Assembly: GCF_014646295.1 (NCBI RefSeq)
Contig: NZ_BMNE01000005.1
Coordinates: forward strand, 287,743 to 351,742
Origin: Nocardia rhizosphaerihabitans
Lineage (GTDB): Bacteria; Actinomycetota; Actinomycetes; Mycobacteriales; Mycobacteriaceae
DNA length: 64,000 nucleotides
Direction of reading: 5' to 3'
The notes beneath the pieces are model-generated. The model worked only from the letters and a program-made list of their open reading frames with translations, ran no database searches and had not been told where the DNA came from. Within the stretch, counting starts at the first letter, position 1. Every line of letters begins with the position of its first letter. This document shows positions 58,545-64,000 of this stretch, piece after piece. A program made the translations under genes and the position numbers.

Positions 58545-61500
58545 CCGCGACGAATTCGAGGCGGGTCGAGAGCATTCTGCCGCTGTCACCGCTGCAGCGC
58601 GGCCTGCTGTTCCACCACGAATATTCCGGTGACACCGATGTCGACGTCTACACCGTGCTGACGGTCGCGACGATCGACGGTCCCCTCGATGCCGACCTGC
58701 TGCAGACCTGCGTCGACCGGTTGCTCGCGCGGCACGCGAACCTGCGGGTGTTCTTCCGCAGCCGCAACGACAAGGATCCGGTGCAGGTCGTCCTGTCGGC
58801 GATTCCGTCCGAGCTCAGCCGCCGATCGCTGACCGGCTTGACCGGTGCGGAGCAGGAAGCGGCCTGGGACAAGGTGTTCCAGGAGATCCGCAATACCCCG
58901 TTCGAGTTGTCGCGGCCGCCGCTGATCCGGTTCACGCTGGTCGAACTCGGCGAGCACGAGCGCAAACTCGTCGTCTCCTGCCATCACATCCTGCTCGACG
59001 GCTGGTCGATTCCGTTGCTGATGCAGGACCTGTTCGTGCTGTACCGCAACAACGGCACCGACGTCGCGCCGCCGCCGCCCGCCTTCGCGGACTACCTGCG
59101 CTGGATGGCCAAGCAGGACCTGGCCGCCTCGGCCGCCCGCTGGGCCGCCTCGCTCCAGGGCGCGGAACCGAGCCTGCTGGCGCCGGACAGCCGAGCCGCG
59201 GATCGGGTGGCGCCGTCGGACATCGTGTTCGAGTTGACCGACGAACTCTCGCGTGGCATCGAGACGGTCGGGCGTGCGCTCGGTGTGACGATGAGCAGCG
59301 TGGTGCGTGGCGCCTGGGCGATGACGCTGGGCCTGCAGCTGCAGAGCTCGGATGTGGTCATCGGATCGACGGTGTCCGGCAGGCCACCGCACGTCGCGGG
59401 CATCGAGCGGATGATCGGTCTGTTCATCAACACCGTGCCGGTCCGGGTGTCGTGGACCGCGGAGCAGACTCTCGCGGATGTCATCGGGGACGTGCAGGCG
59501 GCCAAGGCCGACTTCGTCGACGACGAGTACGTCGGCCTGCCCGACATCTACGCCGCCGGAGCGCGCCGCGACCTGTTCGACTCGCTGGTGATCTTCCAGA
59601 ACTACCCGATCGAGCTCAACGGTGCGCTCATCTCCGAGGATTCCGCGACGTCGGTGCGTGGGCTCTCGGGTTTCGACGGCACGCACTACGCGGTGACGCT
59701 GGTCGTGTTTCCCGGGCCTGTGCTGGAGATCCGATTCGCCTACCGGCCCGAGCTGGTCGGCGCCGCCACGGCGGAGAGTCTGGTGCAGCGGTTCGTGCGC
59801 GTCCTCGAAGCGATCGTCGAGAGCCCGCAGCGTCGCGTCTCGGACATTCCGCTGCTGTCGGAGCAGGAACGGCACCTCGTCCTGACCGCATGGAACGCGA
59901 CCGAGCACCCGGTCGGACCTGACCTGCTGCCCGACCTCTTCGCGCGACAGGCACAGAGCACTCCCTCGGCCGTCGCGGTGCGCAGCGGTGCGACGGCGCT
60001 GACCTATGCCGAGCTGGATGAGGCAGCGAACCGGCTGGCCCGCTACCTGACCGTCCGTGGCGCCGGGCCCGAATCCTTTGTCGCGCTGATGCTGCCCCGC
60101 TCCGGTCAGCTCGTGGTGGCGATGCTGGCGGTGCTGAAGACCGGCGCCGCCTACGTACCGCTCGATCCGGCCTACCCGCAGGACCGGATCGCGTTCATGC
60201 TCGCCGACTCCGGCGCACGCTGGGTCATCACCGATTCGGTGACGGCAGCACCGATGGAATCGGCAGCGGGGGCGTCGGAGGCGGAATGGCTGTGCCTGGA
60301 TGACGCCGAGCTGCGCGCCGAACTCGACGCGCTCCCGGTGACCGATGTCGACCGCCTGGCGCCGCTGAGACCGGACCATCCCGCGTACGCCATCTACACC
60401 TCGGGTTCGACCGGTCTGCCCAAGGGCGTAGTCGTCGGCCATGCGGCGCTGGTGAACTTCCTTGCCCAGATGGTCGATTCGCTCGCACTCGGTGCACAGG
60501 ACTGCTGGCTGGCAGTAACTACCGTCTCCTTCGACATCGCCGCGCTGGAGCTGTACCTGCCGCTGATCTCCGGCGCGACGGTCCGCATCGCCTCCGACGC
60601 CGCCGCCCGCGACGCCGCCCTGCTCGCCGCCGACCTCCGTACCTCCGGCGCGACGATCATGCAGGCCACCCCCGCCATGTGGGCGTCTGTGCACACCGTC
60701 GACCCGGACTCGTACCACGGCGTGCGGGTCCTGGTCGGCGGCGAAGCGCTCCCGGCCGCACTGGCGAGCGCGCTCGGCGAGCACGCCGCATCGGTGCTGA
60801 ACCTCTACGGCCCCACCGAGGCGACCATCTGGTGCACTCAGTCGGAGATCGGTGCCGACACCCCGACGATCGGCAAGCCGTTCCACAACACCCGCACCTA
60901 TGTGCTGGACCGGCAACTGGCCGCGGTCCCGCCCGGCGTGATCGGTGAGCTCTACATCGGCGGAGCGCAGCTGGCTCGTGGCTACCACGGCCGGGCATCG
61001 CTGACCGCCTCGCGTTTCGTCGCCGACCCGTTCGGCGGGGACCGGCTCTACCGGACCGGCGACCTGGTGCGCTGGACCACCACCGGCGAACTCGAATACG
61101 CGGGCCGGGCCGACGATCAGGTGAAGATCCGCGGCTTCCGGATCGAACTCGGCGAGGTCGAAGCGGCGCTCGGCGAGGTCGCCGGTGTCGGGCGCGGAGT
61201 TGTCGTCGTGCGGCCCGACCGCGCCGGCGCCGCACAGCTGGTCGGGTACGTCGTGGCGAAGCCCGGCGCCACCCTCGACAGCGCGCGGGTGCGGTCGGAG
61301 CTGGCCGCGGTCTTGCCCGCTCACATGGTGCCGCTGCTCGTCGTCGTGCTCGACGAGCTCCCGCTGACGCCGAACCGCAAGGTGGACCGGCGGGCACTGC
61401 CCGCGCCCGACTTCGGTCAGCTCGTCTCCACCCGTGGTCCTCGCGACGCCCGCGAGGAAGTGCTGGGCGGGCTGTTCGCCGAAGTGCTCGGCCTGGAGCG

Positions 61501-64000
61501 GGTGGGCATCGACGACTCGTTCTTCGACCTCGGCGGGCACTCGCTGTCCGCGCCGCGGCTGGTGAGCCGGGTGCGCGCGGTGCTCGATGTCGAGATCACC
61601 GTGCGCGACCTGTTCGACGCGCCGACGGTGGCCCTGCTCAGCGAGCGTGCCGTGGCCGCGCGCACGGCGAAACGGCCGGTGCTGGCCAAGACCGACCGGC
61701 CGACGACGGTGCCGCTGTCGTTCGGCCAGGCGCGCCTGTGGTTCCTGAACCGCTTCGAAGGTGCCTCGGCGATCTACAACATCCCGGTCGTGCTGCGGCT
61801 GCGCGGTGCGCTCGAGCCCCGTGTGCTCGAACAGGCGCTGCTGGATGTGGTGACCAGGCACGAATCCCTGCGCACAGTCTTCCCCGACCACGACGGCGTG
61901 CCGCGCCAGCAGATCCTCGAGGTCGCGGAACTGGCCGAGCGCTGGGACTTCCGCTCCGCCACGGCGACGGCGGAGGAAGTGTCCGGCGCCGTGACCCGGT
62001 TCGGCGCACGCGGGTTCGATGTCTCCCGCGAACTGCCCTTGCGTGTCGCGGTATTCGAACTGCCTGCCGAAAAGGCCACGGCCGAGCGCGAATTCGTGCT
62101 CGCGGCGGTGCTGCACCACATCGTCGCCGACGGCTGGTCGATGGTGCCGTTCGCGCGCGATGTGGCCGTCGCGGTCTCGGCCCGGCTCGCCGGCTCCGCC
62201 CCGGGCTGGCCGGAGCTGCCGGTGCAGTACGCGGACTTCGCGCTGTGGCAGCGCGCGGTCCTCGGATCGACGTCGGATCCCGACAGTGAACTGTCCCGTC
62301 AGCTGGGATATTGGCGCGGCGTGCTGGCCGGCGCGCCGGCGGAACTCGCACTGCCGGTGGATCGGTCACGGCCCGCGGTGCCGTCCTACCGGGGCGGTGC
62401 CGTGCCGATCGCGCTGTCGGCGCAGGCGCACCAGGGTGTGCTGCGTGTGGCGCGGTCGTGTGGCGCGAGTGTGTTCATGGTGTTGCACGCGGCGGTGTCG
62501 GTGCTGCTGTCCAAGCTCGGCGCCGGCACCGATGTGGTGGTCGGCACGCCGATCGCGGGCAGGCCGGACGCGGCGCTCGACGAGGTCGTCGGGTTCTTCC
62601 TGAACACGCTGGTGCTGCGGGTGGACGTGTCGGGCGATCCGTCGTTCGCCGCGGTGGTCGAGCGCGCCCGGTCGGTCGATCTCGGCGCGTTCGAGCATCA
62701 GGATGTGCCCTTCGAGGTGCTGGTCGAGGCGCTGAATCCGGAGCGGGTGCTGAACCGCCACCCGCTGTTCCAGGTCGCGGTCGTGCTGCAGAACAACGAC
62801 CGGCCCGAGATGTCGCTGCCCGGCGTGCACATCGCCGCCGAACGGCTTGAGGAAGCGACCAAGTTCGACCTCGAGTTCAACTTCACCGAGCAGCTCGGCG
62901 CGGACCGGGTGGCCGAGGGCATCAGTGGTTCGCTGCGGTACTCGACCGACCTGTACGACGAAGCCACGGCCGTCGCGATCGTGCAGCGGTTGGCGACGAT
63001 GCTGGAAACTGTTGTCGCCGAGCCGGAGCGACGGCTGTCGCAGCTGTCGTTGGTGACGGGTGCCGAGCGGGAACTGGTTCTGGGTTCGTGGAACGACACC
63101 GCGCGTGCGGTGTCCGGGACGTCGGTGCTGGAGCGGTTCGCCGAGCAGGTGCGGCGGGCGCCCGATCAGGTGGCCGTCGTGTTCGGTGACCGCACGCTGT
63201 CGTATCGGGAGCTGGACCTGGCGTCGAACCGATTGGCGCGCTTGTTGATCGATCGTGGTGTCGGGCCCGAGTCGTTCGTCGCGGTGATGGTGCCGCGTTC
63301 GGAGCGATTGGTTGTCACACTGCTGGCGGTGCTCAAGGCCGGCGGTGCGTATGTGCCGGTGGATCCGGAGTACCCCGCCGAGCGGACAGCGTTCATGCTG
63401 GCCGACTCGGGTGCGCGGCTTGTGCTGATCGAATCGTCGGCGTCGGTCGAATATGCAGGTGCCGCAGTTGTTCTCGACGCACCAGAGATCGTCGCCGAGA
63501 TCGCGGCAGCGGATCAACGGGCGGTCGGCGACGAGGATCGCATCACTCGACTGGCGCCTGATTGCCCGGCGTACGTGATCTACACATCCGGATCGACGGG
63601 TACGCCGAAGGGCGTCGTCACCTCGCACGCCGCGTTGGCGGCGCATCTGGAGTGGATGCGCGAGTACATCGGTCTCGACGCTGATGATCGGGTGTTGCAG
63701 AAGACGCCGGTGAGTTTCGACGTCTCGGTCTGGGAGTTGTTCCTGCCGTTGGTAGTCGGTGCTCGGGTTGTCGTCGCCGAGCCCGGTGGACATCGTGACC
63801 CTGGGTACCTCGCTGAGCTGGTTCGTCGCGCGGCCGTGTCGGTGGCGCACTTCGTGCCGTCGATGCTCGACCAGTTCCTGGCGGTGGGCGCCGAGATCGG
63901 CGACTCCTTGACGACGGTGGTGTGCAGTGGCGAGGCGCTGCCGGATTCGACGGCAGGCCGGTTCGCCGATCGATTCGGCGCCGCTGTGCCGCTGCGCAAT
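58541..64000 (+). CDS. Nonribosomal peptide synthetase 3 (5' part; runs off the window)
   Basis: GTG 58541 overlaps the NRPS2 stop; AAGGAG lies 7 nt upstream. The frame stays open for 1820 codons to the window end. Domains: C (HHILLDG, His148), A (YTSGSTGLPKG at about 619), T (LGGHS, Ser1001), C (HHIVADG, His1192), A (YTSGSTGTPKG at about 1681, cut off). The first C domain begins SRRVESILPLSPLQRGLLFH, like the communication-acceptor start of subunits that receive a chain in trans (for example TycB). It is unlike the other C domains here. The first A domain has PNRKVDRR in place of PNGKVDRK but keeps the catalytic Lys. Predicted residues are Gly then Ser. Any epimerization or release domain must lie beyond the edge. 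Confidence 0.95.
59925..61400 (+). other. NRPS3 A domain 1, predicted glycine
   Basis: Pocket residues read DILQLGLIWK (FDIAAL, MQATPA, LVGGEA, NLYGPTEATIW), identical to the established glycine code. Confidence 0.87.
63124..64000 (+). other. NRPS3 A domain 2 (partial), predicted serine
   Basis: The readable pocket residues are D-V-W-H-V-S (FDVSVW, AHFVPS, VVCSGEA), the same as both serine domains of NRPS2. The last four positions lie outside the window. Nucleotides around 63645-63790 are nearly identical to the NRPS2 serine domains. Confidence 0.75.

Noticed and set aside
58586..62119. An 1177-codon minus-strand frame opposite NRPS3
   Set aside because: Antisense shadow of the C-A-T module; no recognisable fold or ribosome site.

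Overview
The window is high-GC actinobacterial DNA from a mycolic-acid-containing member of the Mycobacteriales/Corynebacteriales, most likely Nocardia or a close relative. The support is a complete galactan/arabinan block (glf, glfT2, a PAP2 phosphatase, decaprenyl-phosphate phosphoribosyltransferase, aftB) followed by three antigen-85-type mycolyltransferases, in the order known from Mycobacterium tuberculosis Rv3809c-Rv3803c. No rRNA, tRNA, insertion sequence, CRISPR array or replication origin was seen.

Region 1 (1-4.3 kb) holds small transport and stress units: a truncated DHA2-type MFS exporter, an AhpD-like protein divergent from a TetR regulator with repeated operators between them, and a FadR-type GntR regulator paired with a membrane fatty-acid hydroxylase-like protein. 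Region 2 (4.3-13.9 kb, minus strand) is one oligo/dipeptide ABC importer operon: DppB-like and DppC-like permeases, a fused double ATPase, three paralogous tandem substrate-binding lipoproteins, and a small membrane protein. Region 3 (13.9-19.2 kb) carries a Cof-type HAD phosphatase, a large secreted PGRP amidase with LGFP repeats, and a divergent SpoIID-like secreted protein.

Region 4 (19.2-25.4 kb) is accessory. It contains a MarR/EamA exporter pair, a deletion scar that leaves only the C-terminal parts of a divergent TetR/SDR pair, a MerR-TipAS regulator with its own palindromic promoter, four consecutive small membrane proteins, and an open coding-like stretch without a start codon. Region 5 (25.4-36.0 kb) is the cell-envelope block. 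Its genes are chained by 4-nt start/stop overlaps, including a 27-codon ORF that exactly bridges glf and glfT2.

Region 6 (36.1-64.0 kb, running off the right edge) is a nonribosomal peptide synthetase cluster. A JmjC/cupin-like protein, an FAD monooxygenase and a luciferase-like monooxygenase precede three giant NRPS genes. The architecture is (C-A-T)3, (C-A-T)3, then C-A-T-C-A(partial). Residue codes read by eye give X-Gly-Y-Thr-Ser-Ser-Gly-Ser, with X and Y unassigned. No epimerization domain, thioesterase, MbtH protein or exporter lies inside the window. The cluster sits where mycobacteria have the Rv3802c-fadD32-pks13 block, so it interrupts a conserved mycolate locus. Within a transcription unit the three NRPS genes overlap by 4 nt and should act as one assembly line; the monooxygenases are candidate tailoring enzymes.
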